Shown here: positions 44,156 to 53,317 of the stretch, in pieces | Layout: each line of letters opens with the position of its first letter | Position numbering within the stretch: the stretch's first letter is position 1 | Assembly: GCA_015978205.1 (NCBI GenBank) | Contig: JADWMM010000035.1 | Location: 1-64,000, forward strand | Direction: 5' to 3' | DNA from: Alkaliphilus sp. NP8 | Lineage (GTDB): Bacteria > Bacillota > Clostridia > Peptostreptococcales > Natronincolaceae | DNA length: 64,000 nt | Made by a program: the position numbers and the translations under genes | The notes under the pieces: generated by a model | What the model saw: the letters and a program-made list of their open reading frames with translations, nothing else | What the model was told of the DNA's origin: nothing | Database searches by the model: none

Positions 44156-44494
44156 TTATAATGATTTATTTTTATATTTAAGAGGAGTAGTGCCTGTTAT
44201 TTTTTTAAAAGCTATAGTGAAATAGTTTTGATTGTTATAACCTACAGAAAGCGCTACTTCTAATGTAGATAGGTTAGATTTTATTAATAAATTTTTGCTT
44301 TTTTCTATTCTAACTTCGTTAAGAAACTGGGAATAAGTTTTCCCAGTTTCTTTTTTAAATAAATTACAAAAGTAGCACTTATTTAAACCTAAATGCGTTG
44401 ATATATCTATTAAAGTTAAAGATTCCATATAGTTTTGGATAGTATAGTCTATAGCTTTTCTTACATGAAAACTATAGTTTTTTTTGTCTTCCAT
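44156..44494 (-). CDS. AraC-type DNA-binding protein without sensor domain
   Basis: The 112-residue protein is only the AraC DNA-binding domain: first helix-turn-helix LTLIDISTHLGLNKCYFCNL (about 22-41), second LSTLEVALSVGYNNQNYFTI (about 77-96) and the closing FKKITGTTPLKYK. Most AraC regulators also carry a ligand domain, absent here. It diverges from the iron-siderophore transporter across a 295-base gap with a Fur box, so it probably activates that operon and may itself be iron controlled. Confidence 0.88.
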   Translation of the reverse strand: MEDKKNYSFHVRKAIDYTIQNYMESLTLIDISTHLGLNKCYFCNLFKKETGKTYSQFLNEVRIEKSKNLLIKSNLSTLEVALSVGYNNQNYFTIAFKKITGTTPLKYKNKSL

Positions 44495-44644
44495 ATTAAA
44501 ATAACACTCCTTTAATTAAAAGCAAAGATAATAGACGGATTTATAATAAAAACATCTATTTTTAAATAATTAATATAAATGTAGTTATAAAAAACTAAAT
44601 ATAGTTAAGAATTAAATGTGTTCTAATGGTAAATTGGTATTATG

Positions 44645-44659
44645 TGATAATGATTATCA
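44645..44659. promoter_or_regulatory. Fur box
   Basis: TGATAATGATTATCA is an exact 7-1-7 Fur operator. It lies between the AraC-type gene and the yclNOPQ-like operon, so iron-loaded Fur should repress one or both. The surrounding gap 44495-44789 holds no gene. Confidence 0.93.
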
Positions 44660-44789
44660 AAATTATCTATGTTTGCTTATTATATCAAACTCTATTTATA
44701 TGTGTCAATAAATGAAGATTCACTCTATATGATACTTCAACATTTTAGGCATATTAAGAGAACTGTTATATAGAAGGAGAATCAAGATT

Positions 44790-45734
44790 ATGAAAAAAAG
44801 ATATTTAATACTAATACTGCTTATATTATCTGCAGTTTCTATATTTATTGGTGTTAAAGAGATATCCCCTTTACAAATATTTAGTTTAGGAGATCAGGAG
44901 CTTCAAATAATGGTTTTAAGTAGGATTCCAAGACTAATAAGTATTATTGTTGCGGGTATTGGAATGAGCATTAGTGGACTAATAATGCAGCAAATAACGC
45001 AGAATAAATTTGTGTCTCCAACTACAGCCGCAACGATTGATTCGGCTAAACTAGGTATTTTGGTTTCGCTTATATTATTTTCAGCATCAAGTACATTAAC
45101 AAAAATGATGATTGCATTTATTTTTGCTTTAGGCGGAAGCTTTCTTTTTATGGCAGTACTAAAGAAAATAAAATATAAAAATGCAATTATTATACCACTT
45201 TTAGGAATAATGATTGGGAACGTAATAAACTCGGTGACAACCTTTTTCGCCTATAGATACGATTTGATTCAAAACATTTCCTCTTGGATGCAGGGGAACT
45301 TTTCTATGATTATTAAAGGGAGATACGAGATTTTATATATAAGTATCCCCCTTGTAATAATCGCATTTCTATACGCTAATAAGTTTACACTAGCAGGGAT
45401 GGGGGAAGATTTTTCCGCAAACTTAGGTTTGAATTACAACAAAGTTGTAAACATAGGAATTGCTATTGTTGCTTTAATATCCTCAGCAGTAGTTATTACA
45501 GTAGGACAAATACCATTTTTAGGTCTTATAGTTCCTAACATAGTTACAATGTATACAGGAGATAACTTAAAGAAAAATATATTACCTACAGGTTTGTTTG
45601 GTGCCATATTTTTACTTTTATGCGATATACTAGGTCGTTTAATAATATACCCTTATGAAATTTCCATAGGACTTACTGTAGGTGTAATAGGGAGCTGCAT
45701 CTTCCTATGCTTGTTAGTTAGGAGGAATGCATAA
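44790..45734 (+). CDS. yclN: Iron-siderophore ABC transporter, permease 1
   Basis: The 314-residue FecCD-type permease has about eight to nine membrane segments, SRIPRLISIIVAGIGMSISG (about 49-68) near the N-terminus and GQIPFLGLIVPNIV (about 238-251), the coupling region. Together with the next gene it forms a heterodimeric channel. Gene order permease-permease-ATPase-binding protein equals B. subtilis yclNOPQ, which imports petrobactin-type catecholates; the actual substrate here is unknown. ATG 44790 follows AGAAGGAG. It shares one base with the next gene. Confidence 0.88.
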   Translation: MKKRYLILILLILSAVSIFIGVKEISPLQIFSLGDQELQIMVLSRIPRLISIIVAGIGMSISGLIMQQITQNKFVSPTTAATIDSAKLGILVSLILFSASSTLTKMMIAFIFALGGSFLFMAVLKKIKYKNAIIIPLLGIMIGNVINSVTTFFAYRYDLIQNISSWMQGNFSMIIKGRYEILYISIPLVIIAFLYANKFTLAGMGEDFSANLGLNYNKVVNIGIAIVALISSAVVITVGQIPFLGLIVPNIVTMYTGDNLKKNILPTGLFGAIFLLLCDILGRLIIYPYEISIGLTVGVIGSCIFLCLLVRRNA

Positions 45735-46690
45735 TGAATACCGACACTAAAAAGAAAATAACTGTTCTGTCCATAATGCTAGTTATATTAGTTTTAATAT
45801 TTATATTTTTAGGATTAAATAGTGGGAGCTGGCAGTATGCGTTATCTAGGCGGATACCAAAAATAGTAGCTATTATGCTCACAGGTAGTGCAATAGCGTT
45901 TTCATCCACAGTGTTTCAAACTATAACCAATAACCGTATACTAACGCCTAGTGTACTTGGGCTGGATTCTTTATATACGTTTATACAGACTTTCATAGTA
46001 TTTATATTTGGGGCTAGTACCTTAGTACAAATAGGTGGACATTTTAACTTTATACTTTCTGTAGGACTTATGGCTCTATTCTCTGTGTTGCTGTTTAAGC
46101 TCTTATTTAGAAAAAGGGGAAATAACATATATTTTCTTCTGCTTTTAGGTATGGTATTTGGAACACTATTTCGCAGTATGGCAACTTTTATGCAGGTACT
46201 AATAGACCCTAACGAGTTTTTGATAGTGCAAGATAAAACTTTTGCCAGCTTTAACAACATAAATACAGACCTATTGTGGTTGGCTATTGTAATAATGTTT
46301 GTGACTATGGTCTACACCTTTAAGTATTTTAGGAGCTTGGATGTACTGTTTTTAGGAAGAGAGAACGCCATTAATCTAGGTATAGAATACGATAAAGTTG
46401 TAAAGAACATGTTAATAGTTATTTCTGTACTAGTATCTGTGTCTACAGCACTGGTAGGTCCGATTATATTTTTAGGGTTACTGGTAGTAAATATTACAAA
46501 GGAGTTTTTAGATACTTATCAGCATAAGTACTTAATAACTGGAGCTATGCTAATAAGCTCTGTAATACTCGTAGGTGGACAGTTAATCGCAGAAAGAATA
46601 CTAGAGTTTAGCACCCCAATAAGTGTAATTATTAACTTTATAGGAGGAGTGTATTTTATATACCTACTGCTAAGGGAGGATAAAATATGA
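45734..46690 (+). CDS. yclO: Iron-siderophore ABC transporter, permease 2
   Basis: The 318-residue FecCD-type permease has SRRIPKIVAIMLTGSAIAFS (about 38-57), a typical first-helix region, and LVGPIIFLGLLVVNITKEFL (about 240-259). It starts one base before the end of yclN and overlaps the ATPase start by four bases, so the three are translated together. Confidence 0.88.
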   Translation: MNTDTKKKITVLSIMLVILVLIFIFLGLNSGSWQYALSRRIPKIVAIMLTGSAIAFSSTVFQTITNNRILTPSVLGLDSLYTFIQTFIVFIFGASTLVQIGGHFNFILSVGLMALFSVLLFKLLFRKRGNNIYFLLLLGMVFGTLFRSMATFMQVLIDPNEFLIVQDKTFASFNNINTDLLWLAIVIMFVTMVYTFKYFRSLDVLFLGRENAINLGIEYDKVVKNMLIVISVLVSVSTALVGPIIFLGLLVVNITKEFLDTYQHKYLITGAMLISSVILVGGQLIAERILEFSTPISVIINFIGGVYFIYLLLREDKI

Positions 46691-47445
46691 TAGAAGTAAG
46701 AGATTTAACTAAGAAATATGGAAATAAAAGTGTTGTAGATAATGTAAATGTAAAAATAGAAAAAGGAAAAATAACTTCTTTTATAGGTCCTAATGGGGCA
46801 GGTAAAAGTACATTACTGTCTATGGTAAGTCGACTAATCGAAAAAAACGAAGGTGGAGTTTTTATAGAAGGAAAAGAAGTAGAAAAGTGGGATAGTAAGG
46901 AACTTGCTAAAAAGATATCTATACTAAAGCAGTCCAATCATATCAATATAAGACTTACCATTAGAGATCTTGTAAGCTTTGGGCGTTTTCCTTACTGCGA
47001 GGGCAAACTTACGAAGGAAGACATAGGGTATGTAGACCAAGCTATAACTTATATGAGACTGGAAGATATAGAGCACAAATATTTAGATCAGTTAAGTGGT
47101 GGACAAAGACAGAGGGCTTATATAGCTATGGTTATAGCCCAAAACACAGATTATATTCTTTTAGACGAACCACTTAACAACTTAGATATGAAACACTCTG
47201 TAGAGATTATGAAAATATTACGTCAGTTGGTAGATGAACTAGGTAAAACTGTTGTTATAGTAATACATGATATTAACTTTGCGTCCTGTTATTCAGATCA
47301 TATTGTAGCTTTAAGTGATGGTAGACTCGTTAAAGAGGGCAATACGTATGAAATTATAAACAGGGAAGTACTAAAGGAAATATATGAAATGGAATTTAGT
47401 GTTCAGGATATAGAAAATAGCAGAATCTGTGTTTATTACCAATAA
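46687..47445 (+). CDS. yclP: Iron-siderophore ABC transporter, ATP-binding protein
   Basis: The 252-residue FepC-type ATPase has Walker A GPNGAGKST (about 36-44), LSGGQRQRAYIAMV, Walker B YILLDEPLNNLD and switch His in VIHDINFA. ATGA overlap with the preceding permease. Confidence 0.93.
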   Translation: MIEVRDLTKKYGNKSVVDNVNVKIEKGKITSFIGPNGAGKSTLLSMVSRLIEKNEGGVFIEGKEVEKWDSKELAKKISILKQSNHINIRLTIRDLVSFGRFPYCEGKLTKEDIGYVDQAITYMRLEDIEHKYLDQLSGGQRQRAYIAMVIAQNTDYILLDEPLNNLDMKHSVEIMKILRQLVDELGKTVVIVIHDINFASCYSDHIVALSDGRLVKEGNTYEIINREVLKEIYEMEFSVQDIENSRICVYYQ

Positions 47446-47505
47446 CCGTATATTTTAAAAAATAATATAAAGTCTTTTTTGAAATTCATAATAAGGCTTT
47501 AACAC

Positions 47506-47539
47506 AACCAATTACAGAAATTATGTTATCTAATTGGTT
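47506..47539 (+). terminator. Hairpin between ATPase and binding-protein genes
   Basis: AACCAATTA (47506-47514) pairs exactly with TAATTGGTT (47531-47539), followed by an A-rich rather than T-rich tail. More likely an RNA-stability or attenuating hairpin that adjusts binding-protein amounts. Confidence 0.45.
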
Positions 47540-47565
47540 TAAAAAAATTAAAAGAGGTGTAGAAA

Positions 47566-48564
47566 ATGATAAAAAGAAAAAGGTTATTACCTTCATTATT
47601 ATTAATTATAGCTATGTTAGTTCTTACCGCTTGCGGGAGTACACCAGCAGAAAATGATAATCAACCAGAAGATCAAAATGTAGGAAATGTTGAGAACTTA
47701 GAAGATACAGAAAATGCTAATGAAGCCACATCTCCTGTAACTGTTTCACACAAGCTAGGAGAAGCAGTAGTGCCTAGAAACCCTGAAAGAGTAGTTGTCT
47801 TTGACTATGCTACATTAGATTCACTAGATTCTATGGGAATTGAAGTTATTGGTTTACCAAAGTCAAATGTGCCTGATTTCTTAGATAAATTTAAAGATGA
47901 CAAATACGAGAATATAGGAACACTATTTGAGCCTGATTTTGAAAAGATTTACGAACTTAATCCAGATGTAATATTTATTTCTGGAAGACAAGCAGAAGTA
48001 TATGAAGACCTTGAAGAAATTGCACCTACTGTGTATTTTGATGTAGATGGTGTAGATTACATGGGATCAGTTGAAAACAACCTAGAAACATTAGGTGAAA
48101 TCTTTAATAAGCAAGATGTTGTTCAGGAAGAACTTGGAAAAATATCTGAAAAGATGGACGAACTGAATGAAAAAGTAACAGCAGGTGGTAAAAATGCTCT
48201 AATTGTTATGGCTAACGATGGAAGCATAAGTGCATATGGTGAAGGTTCAAGATTTGGTATTGTACATGCTGATTTTGGATTTGTTCCTGTAGATAAAAAT
48301 ATAGAAGTAGCAAATCATGGTAACAGCATTACATTTGAATATATTTTAGAAAAAAATCCAGATTATATATTGGTTATAGATAGAGCTGCTGTAGCTGGTG
48401 GAAGTGTATCAGCAAAGCAATTATTTGATAACGATATATTAAAGCAAACAGAAGCTTATGAAAATGGAAACATTATATATCTAAGCTCTCATGAGTGGTA
48501 CGTAGCTTCTGGTGGAATAAATGGAACTATGACAATGATAGAGGATGTATTATCTGGACTTTAA
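47566..48564 (+). CDS. yclQ: Iron-siderophore-binding lipoprotein
   Basis: The 332-residue protein has a lipobox ending at Cys23 (LVLTAC), an acidic linker (about 25-60) and a class III binding-protein fold: NPERVVVFDYATLDSLDSMG near 76-95, PDFEKIYELNPDVIFISGR near 126-144, and a long connecting helix. It matches the CeuE/YclQ/FatB group of ferric-catecholate binders. Last gene of the operon. Confidence 0.9.
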   Translation: MIKRKRLLPSLLLIIAMLVLTACGSTPAENDNQPEDQNVGNVENLEDTENANEATSPVTVSHKLGEAVVPRNPERVVVFDYATLDSLDSMGIEVIGLPKSNVPDFLDKFKDDKYENIGTLFEPDFEKIYELNPDVIFISGRQAEVYEDLEEIAPTVYFDVDGVDYMGSVENNLETLGEIFNKQDVVQEELGKISEKMDELNEKVTAGGKNALIVMANDGSISAYGEGSRFGIVHADFGFVPVDKNIEVANHGNSITFEYILEKNPDYILVIDRAAVAGGSVSAKQLFDNDILKQTEAYENGNIIYLSSHEWYVASGGINGTMTMIEDVLSGL

Positions 48565-48574
48565 ACAATAGTAA

Positions 48575-48602
48575 AAAACCTCACTTTTTAGTGAGGTTTT
48601 AT
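48575..48602. terminator. Bidirectional terminator
   Basis: AAAACCTCACT, four T, exact complement. It ends the siderophore operon and, on the minus strand, also the aminomutase gene. Confidence 0.9.
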
Positions 48603-48648
48603 TTTATAAATTTTTATTTCAATATATTGTATCTAATATTTACCACAT

Positions 48649-49914
48649 TTAAAGCAATTCTCTTATAGGTTTAGTTGGGTGGTTAGGATAATCAAAAACT
48701 TTATTTTCCCAAGTTCTAATCTTAACATAATCTTTACCTCTAGAAATTAAATATTGAGGTAAAATAGGAGTTTTTCCATTTCCATTAGGAGCATTAATAA
48801 TATAAGTAGGTATTGCCATTCCAGAAGTATAACCTCTTAAATACTCCATAATTTCTATTCCGTCATCTACGGAAGTATTAAAGTGAGTAGTTCCCATTAC
48901 ATGCTTTGCATGGAAAATATAGTAAGGTCTTACGCGACATTTTAACAATTCTTGGTTAAGTAATCGCATAACGTATTTATCATTATTAATTCCATTAAGT
49001 AAAACTGCTTGGTTACCTAAAGGAATACCAGCATTTGCTAACTTTTCACATGCAGCTTTAGATTCTTTAGTTATTTCTGCCGAGTGATTAAAATGAGTAT
49101 TGATGAAAATTGGAGGGTATTTCTTTAGTATATTTACTAGGTTATCTGTAATTCTTTGAGGCATAGTAACCAAAGTACGTGATCCTATTCTTATATAGTC
49201 CACTGTAGGAATACTGTGAAGTTGTTCTAATAACCAATCTAACATGTTATCAGATAAAGTTAGAGGGTCTCCACCAGTAATTAATACGTCTCTAATTTCT
49301 GGGTTATTTCTTATATAATCGATAGACTCTTGTAAAACCTCTCTTGGTTTATGATTATCTTCTGACCCTATATTACGTCTTCTTTGACAATGTCTACAGT
49401 ACATAGCACATTCATTAGTTACGTTTACAATTAATCTATCTGGATATCTTCTTGTAATACTACCAGCAGGATTAGTAAACTCTTCTGCCATAGGATCTGC
49501 TTCACCTTCTGCAGATAATACTTCAACTCCAGCAGGTATAGCCATTAGTTTAATAGCCGAATACATATCGTTATCATCTATTAATGATGCATAATAGGGA
49601 GAAATAGACCATCTGAATTTTTCTCCCACCTTCTTAATAGCTTCTATTTCGTTGTTACTTAGTTTAATTACTTTAGTTAATAGATTAACATCAGAAATTC
49701 TATTTGATAATTGCCACTTCCAATTATTCCAGTCATCTTCGGTACCACCTAAAAGCTTAAGTAATTCCTGCTTTTTTTGTTCTATTTGTTCTTGTTGATC
49801 TAATCCTACAGTAATATTCTTTTTTGCAACAAGATAATCTTCTATTCGTGATTTTAGCTCATTAGCTCGGTTTAATGAAATTTGGCGACTTTCATTATTG
49901 TTTAAATTTTTCAA
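48649..49914 (-). CDS. eam: Glutamate 2,3-aminomutase (radical SAM, PLP)
   Basis: The 421-residue enzyme has the radical SAM cluster Cys169, Cys173 and Cys176 (CAMYCRHC) and the PLP Lys381 (GNGK). In lysine 2,3-aminomutase two Asp residues hold the side-chain amine of lysine. Here these places are Lys337 (FHAKHVMG) and Asn374 (INAPNGNG), the substitutions known from Clostridioides difficile glutamate 2,3-aminomutase. It therefore should turn L-glutamate into beta-glutamate, a compatible solute, and not act on lysine, although automatic annotation usually says KamA. The start ATG 49914 follows GAGGAGATT. Single gene; no kamDE genes are nearby. Confidence 0.85.
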   Translation of the reverse strand: MKNLNNNESRQISLNRANELKSRIEDYLVAKKNITVGLDQQEQIEQKKQELLKLLGGTEDDWNNWKWQLSNRISDVNLLTKVIKLSNNEIEAIKKVGEKFRWSISPYYASLIDDNDMYSAIKLMAIPAGVEVLSAEGEADPMAEEFTNPAGSITRRYPDRLIVNVTNECAMYCRHCQRRRNIGSEDNHKPREVLQESIDYIRNNPEIRDVLITGGDPLTLSDNMLDWLLEQLHSIPTVDYIRIGSRTLVTMPQRITDNLVNILKKYPPIFINTHFNHSAEITKESKAACEKLANAGIPLGNQAVLLNGINNDKYVMRLLNQELLKCRVRPYYIFHAKHVMGTTHFNTSVDDGIEIMEYLRGYTSGMAIPTYIINAPNGNGKTPILPQYLISRGKDYVKIRTWENKVFDYPNHPTKPIRELL

Positions 49915-50247
49915 TAAATCTCCTCCTCAGTTATTTTATGGTATATTTAATAAACACATCTAAGATGTAATTAATTGTTAATTTAGAATATTCCAACTAA
50001 TAATGTCGTCAAGTATTAATTCATTTAATCATAACAATATTAGTTTGGTAAAAAAATTAAAAATTATAATGGATAATAAGGGATATTCAATAAATTTGAT
50101 TTGTTAGACCTTTATTTTAGGAAAGGATAAAGTTTTATATTTTGATATGATATCATAATATGTTAGATGTGTCAAGGCAAGTGATTTGAATTAATATGGA
50201 GAAATATATATACAAAGAAAATAGTAGATACACGGTTAAATAATAAA
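49915..50247. other. Gene-free stretch
   Basis: A/T-rich leader DNA of the aminomutase gene and space before the parvulin terminator. I see a small palindrome ATGATATCAT near 50149 but no gene, RNA structure or repeat that I can support. Confidence 0.5.
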
Positions 50248-50277
50248 TTAAAAGGCTAGAGTATCTCTAGCCTTTTA
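50248..50277. terminator. Hairpin terminator
   Basis: TTAAAAGGCTAGAG, three-base loop, exact complement to 50278. It closes the parvulin gene on the minus strand. Confidence 0.9.
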
Positions 50278-50283
50278 ATTAGA

Positions 50284-51033
50284 TTAGTCATTAATTACAA
50301 CTTCGTATTCTTTCTTTAATTCATTTACTTTATTTAAGTAAGTTTCTTGTTGTTTTTTAGCTACTAATTGTTGAGTTAATTGATCTTTAACTTCATTAAA
50401 ATCTTTTTTATGCTCTTCTTTTTTATCAACTAACTTGATGATGTGGTATCCAAATTGAGATTTTACAGGAGCACTAACTTCTCCAATGCTCATGTCAAAT
50501 GCAGCAGCTTCAAATTCTGGAACCATTCTTCCTTTAGAGAAGAATCCTAAGTCTCCATCATTATCTTTTGATGGACATTTAGAATGTTTTTTAGCAGCTT
50601 CTTCAAATGTTAATCCATCTTTAATTTCTTTAGCTATTTCTTCAGCCTTTTCTTCTTCATCTACAAGAATGTGACTTGCTTTTACAGTTTCAGGTTGCTT
50701 AAACATTTCACTATTAGAATTGTAGTATTCTAATACTTCATCTTCACTTACTGTAATATCTTTTAATACTTTATGTATTGCAAACTGCTTTAAGATATTA
50801 TCTTGCATTCTTTTTGCTTCTTCAATAAAAAGCTCATCTTTATCAAGACCAGTTTCAACTGCTTCTAAATAAAATAGCTCTTGGCTAACTAATTCTTGTA
50901 TTAATTGTTTTTTTCCTTCTTCAGTTTTGAACTGCATTGCTCTTTGAGGATCTAAGCTATTTAAAAGTAGTTCAAAATCTTGTTCAGTTATTTCTCTGCC
51001 ACCAACAGTAGCTAACACTTTTTTATTTTCCAT
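50284..51033 (-). CDS. Parvulin-type peptidyl-prolyl isomerase, leaderless
   Basis: I choose ATG 51033, preceded by AAAGGAGCG; the longer frame adds 12 residues without a ribosome site. The 249-residue protein has a SurA/PrsA-like helical N-terminal part (about 1-105), the rotamase domain (about 110-205; VKASHILVDEEEKAEEI, LGFFSKGRMVPEFE, VSAPVKSQFGYHIIKL) and a helical tail. It lacks a signal peptide or lipobox, so unlike PrsA it is a cytoplasmic chaperone. Single gene. Confidence 0.9.
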   Translation of the reverse strand: MENKKVLATVGGREITEQDFELLLNSLDPQRAMQFKTEEGKKQLIQELVSQELFYLEAVETGLDKDELFIEEAKRMQDNILKQFAIHKVLKDITVSEDEVLEYYNSNSEMFKQPETVKASHILVDEEEKAEEIAKEIKDGLTFEEAAKKHSKCPSKDNDGDLGFFSKGRMVPEFEAAAFDMSIGEVSAPVKSQFGYHIIKLVDKKEEHKKDFNEVKDQLTQQLVAKKQQETYLNKVNELKKEYEVVIND

Positions 51034-51126
51034 TATTAGACGCTCCTTTATTGTTTTTTTCATCCTCATGATAACAAAAAAAACAAGATATGTCCAATAG
51101 AATAAGAAGGTTTTGAAAATTACCTA

Positions 51127-51155
51127 TTGACTAAATATGAAAAATGATGCATAAT
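51127..51155 (+). promoter_or_regulatory. Sigma-A promoter of the lysine-riboswitch gene
   Basis: TTGACT (51127-51132) and CATAAT (51150-51155) are 17 bases apart, about 30 bases before the aptamer. Confidence 0.8.
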
Positions 51156-51181
51156 GTTTAGTATAAGTAAAAAGTGAATAA

Positions 51182-51434
51182 TTTTAAGGTAGAGGTGCAG
51201 TTTTTAAGAGTACTATTGTTAAGGTAAGCACAATGATGCAATAGGAAAGGAAAGATTGCCGAAGTATATGACTTATGCTGAAGGGTCATAAGCTGGTTTT
51301 GCATAGAATATGTGCAAGGCTGTCACAAATTTCCGTATTTGTGGAGAGCTATCATTCAAACTAAAACATTAATATTGACATATTTTGTCTATATTTTTTT
51401 GAAAGTCTTGAGTGAAGCCACTCAAGGCTTTTTG
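51182..51434 (+). ncRNA. Lysine riboswitch (L box)
   Basis: The aptamer shows the core motifs in order: AGGTAGAGGTGCAG (about 51188), GGAAAGATTGCCGAAG (about 51249), GCTGAAGGGTCATAAGCTGG, AAGGCTGTCAC (about 51316) and GTGGAGAGCTATC (51341-51353). The expression platform ends in terminator AGTCTTGAGTG-loop-CACTCAAGGCT (51404-51429) and a T run. Lysine binding should stop transcription of the NhaC-family transporter downstream, which suggests lysine import. Confidence 0.95.
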
Positions 51435-51499
51435 TTTTATTGAAGAGTTCTCCCTCCTAACGGTTTCACTTGGTTTTAAATAAAAAGGAGGAGAAAGAA

Positions 51500-53236
51500 A
51501 TGAGAAGAAGAAATTTTATATCTATTACTACATTAATTTTTGTTTTATTACTAACGAGTACTGCTTTTGCAGAACCTACAACAGCAGAAATAAACGCTAC
51601 AAGGTTTGGAATTTGGACTATAATGCCACCTTTAGTTGCAATTATTTTAGCATTTATTACTAAAAATGTTATATTATCTTTATTTATAGGTGTGTTTTCA
51701 GGAACATTTTTACTGCAGCTAAATGGTTTTAATGTTGGATCAGCCATGCTGAATGGATTTTTAGACATTATTACCAGAATTATAGGGTCATTATCAGATC
51801 CTTGGAATGCAGGTATTATTCTTCAATGTTTAACTATTGGAGGACTTATAGCTTTAGTTTCTAAAATGGGTGGGGCAAGAGCTATAGCTGAAAGTTTAGC
51901 TAAAAAAGCAAAGTCTCCTGTTAGTGCACAAATCATTACATGGATTATGGGACTTTTAATATTCTTTGATGATTATGCAAATTCATTAATAGTTGGACCG
52001 ATTATGAGACCTATTACTGATAAGATGAAAATTTCCAGAGAAAGATTAGCCTTTGTTGTTGATGCTACTGCTGCACCTATAGCAGGTATTGCTTTAATAT
52101 CAACATGGGTAGGCTACGAAATAAGCTTAATAAGAGATGGATATTTACTAATTGGTCAGGAAGTAAATGCATATGGTATATTCATGTCTACTATTCCGTA
52201 TAGATTTTATAATATTCTAATGTTATTATTCGTTGTTTTAACAGCAGTTTTAGCAAAGGAATTTGGACCAATGCTTAAGGCAGAAAGAAGAGCTAGAGCT
52301 ACTGGAAAAGTAGTAGCTAATGGTTCCCAACCTATGTCTTCTTCTGAAGATAAATCTTTAGAGCCTAAAGAAGGTGTTAAGCTTAGTATTTGGAATGCTA
52401 TTATCCCTATAGGTACTTTAATAATTACTGCTTTTATAGGATTTTATTTTGATGGATATCAAGTAATAATGAATGGTGAAGATGTAGCACTTGTTCAAAT
52501 ATTACAAAACTCTCCATTATCATTTGAGGCTATTAGAGAAGCTTTTGGTGCCTCTGATGCTAGTATAGTTTTATTTCAAGCTGCATTATTTGCCAGCATT
52601 GTAGCAATCGTAATGGCAGCAGGACAAAAGATTTTAAGTGTTTCAGAAGCTCTTGAAACTTGGGTGGAAGGTATGAAATCTTTAATAATTACAGGTGTAA
52701 TTTTATTATTAGCATGGTCACTAAGTAGTGTTATTAAAGATCTTGGTACAGCATCATTCTTAGTATCAGTTTTATCAGATGCAATTCCAAAGTTTTTATT
52801 ACCTTCTATAATATTTGTATTAGGTTCTATTATTTCATTTGCTACAGGAACATCCTATGGAACAATGGGTATATTAATGCCTTTAGCTATACCTTTATCC
52901 TTTGCAGTATCTTCAGATCCAAATTTTGTTGTAGCTAGTGTTGGAGCAGTACTAACAGGTGCTATATTTGGTGATCATTGTTCTCCAATATCAGATACAA
53001 GTATATTATCTTCAATGGGAGCTGGCAGTGATCATATCGACCACGTAAAAACTCAGCTTTGGTACGCTATTGCTGTAGGAATAATCTCAGTAGTATTTGG
53101 ATATATTCCAGCTGGATTAGGTATGCCAATATATATAGTGCTACCATTAGGAATGGTTGCAGTATGGGCTACAGTTCACTTCTTGGGTAAATCTCCAGAA
53201 GTTGCAGAAGAAGATAATTCTATTATAAGTAATTAA
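51500..53236 (+). CDS. NhaC-family transporter, probable lysine transporter
   Basis: I choose ATG 51500 after AGGAGGAGAAAG. The 578-residue protein has a signal-like first segment (RRRNFISITTLIFVLLLTSTAFA) and about eleven further membrane segments with the NhaC motifs FFDDYANSLIVGPIMRP (about 155-171) and FGDHCSPISDTSILSSMGAG (about 493-512). NhaC members exchange Na+ and H+. Members controlled by a lysine riboswitch (LysW type) are taken to be lysine transporters, which fits the leader here. Monocistronic. Confidence 0.88.
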   Translation: MRRRNFISITTLIFVLLLTSTAFAEPTTAEINATRFGIWTIMPPLVAIILAFITKNVILSLFIGVFSGTFLLQLNGFNVGSAMLNGFLDIITRIIGSLSDPWNAGIILQCLTIGGLIALVSKMGGARAIAESLAKKAKSPVSAQIITWIMGLLIFFDDYANSLIVGPIMRPITDKMKISRERLAFVVDATAAPIAGIALISTWVGYEISLIRDGYLLIGQEVNAYGIFMSTIPYRFYNILMLLFVVLTAVLAKEFGPMLKAERRARATGKVVANGSQPMSSSEDKSLEPKEGVKLSIWNAIIPIGTLIITAFIGFYFDGYQVIMNGEDVALVQILQNSPLSFEAIREAFGASDASIVLFQAALFASIVAIVMAAGQKILSVSEALETWVEGMKSLIITGVILLLAWSLSSVIKDLGTASFLVSVLSDAIPKFLLPSIIFVLGSIISFATGTSYGTMGILMPLAIPLSFAVSSDPNFVVASVGAVLTGAIFGDHCSPISDTSILSSMGAGSDHIDHVKTQLWYAIAVGIISVVFGYIPAGLGMPIYIVLPLGMVAVWATVHFLGKSPEVAEEDNSIISN

Positions 53237-53267
53237 ATGTATTTATATAAAAATTCAGAAAACACTA

Positions 53268-53296
53268 TTGACAAATTATTTATGTATATATATAAT
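53268..53296 (+). promoter_or_regulatory. Sigma-A promoter of asnA
   Basis: TTGACA (53268-53273) and TATAAT (53291-53296) with a 17-base spacer, perfect consensus, directly ahead of the T-box leader. Confidence 0.92.
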
Positions 53297-53317
53297 ATAA
53301 GGAAAATAAATATACCT

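Noticed and set aside
48649-49914. Lysine 2,3-aminomutase (lysine fermentation)
   Set aside because: The two lysine-binding Asp residues are replaced by Lys337 and Asn374, and no other lysine fermentation genes are nearby.
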